Below are positions 45,060-45,167 of a stretch of 45,167 nt of DNA, piece after piece (within the stretch, counting starts at the first letter, position 1; every line of letters starts with the position of its first letter). A program made the position numbers and the translations under genes. Under the pieces are notes generated by a model, which was not told where the DNA came from, did no database searches, and saw nothing but the letters and a program-made list of their open reading frames with translations. The DNA comes from a virus: the IMG/VR virus record IMGVR_UViG_3300048588_000233, positions 1-45,167 of that record; one strand, 5' to 3'.

Positions 45060-45167
45060 TTAAAATATAGGTTAGCTTCTTTTGCTCGTCTTTTAACAAG
45101 CCCTTGAAGCGTTCTTCCTCCTGCCTTAACCCATTTATTGAATTGGTTTTTTATGTCGGGGTCGTTT
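45041..45167. repeat. Right copy of the 127-bp terminal direct repeat
   Basis: This is the exact repeat of bases 1-127. It repeats the C-terminal coding end of the lysozyme gene, so no separate gene should be annotated here apart from the 28-aa ORF that starts at 45059. Confidence 0.97.

Noticed and set aside
1-45167. CRISPR array, diversity-generating retroelement or rRNA genes
   Set aside because: No regularly spaced repeats, no reverse transcriptase with template/variable repeat pair, and no rRNA-like sequence were seen.

Overview
The window is one complete circular phage or prophage-type genome, apparently of a temperate siphovirus of Bacteroidota and most likely of a Flavobacteriaceae host. 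The last 127 bases repeat the first 127 exactly, so the unit genome is 45,040 bp and the ends are an assembly overlap. The host assignment rests on several points: AT-rich sequence, promoters of the Bacteroidota TAnnTTTG (-7) type, little sign of Shine-Dalgarno sites, protein families typical of flavobacterial phages, and a chromosomal target that is a tRNA-Pro(GGG) gene.

Nearly everything from 37.6 kb down to 1, and on across the circle junction to 44.1 kb, is read leftward (minus strand). Order of transcription: small early genes (37.6-35.4 kb); recombination and replication (ERF annealing protein, YqaJ exonuclease, SSB-like protein, NinG, small HTH proteins, HNH nuclease, DUF1376 replication protein, DnaA-domain-IV protein, short C5-methyltransferase; 35.4-28.7 kb); an accessory stretch of small genes, structured non-coding DNA and an outer-membrane beta-barrel (28-22 kb); small and large terminase; tail genes including the tape measure; an embedded two-domain glycosyltransferase; then the head genes (ClpP-type protease with scaffold, capsid, portal, adaptor), fibres, and the lysis genes (holin, membrane coiled-coil, lysozyme, micro-protein). 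A metallophosphoesterase and a candidate spanin follow across the junction. Tail genes before head genes is an unusual order.

The lysogeny region (37.6-42.1 kb) holds a CI-like repressor and a second HTH regulator on the plus strand. Both promoters carry the same TCGCA-N5-TGCGA operator just upstream of the -7 box. Opposite them lies an operon of two lipoproteins, a polytopic membrane protein and a small soluble protein, probably a lysogenic-conversion or exclusion module. Then come a tyrosine integrase lacking standard catalytic residues and an attP core made of the 3' half of tRNA-Pro(GGG). A NUMOD4-HNH-AP2 homing endonuclease lies beyond attP.

The most interesting unexplained structures are: five imperfect dyads built on ATTCTAAATA, four of them at regulatory positions; two GC-richer structured blocks with shared and inverted motifs around a DUF7352 gene (25.9-26.5 kb); a reverse-strand XRE plus GIY-YIG/ribbon-helix-helix cassette at 28 kb; plus-strand genes with the start codon 4-5 nt after the -7 box (apparently leaderless mRNAs); and several hydrophobic micro-proteins coupled to neighbours by ATGA or TTGA overlaps. 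All functional calls come from reading the sequence only; no database search was run.
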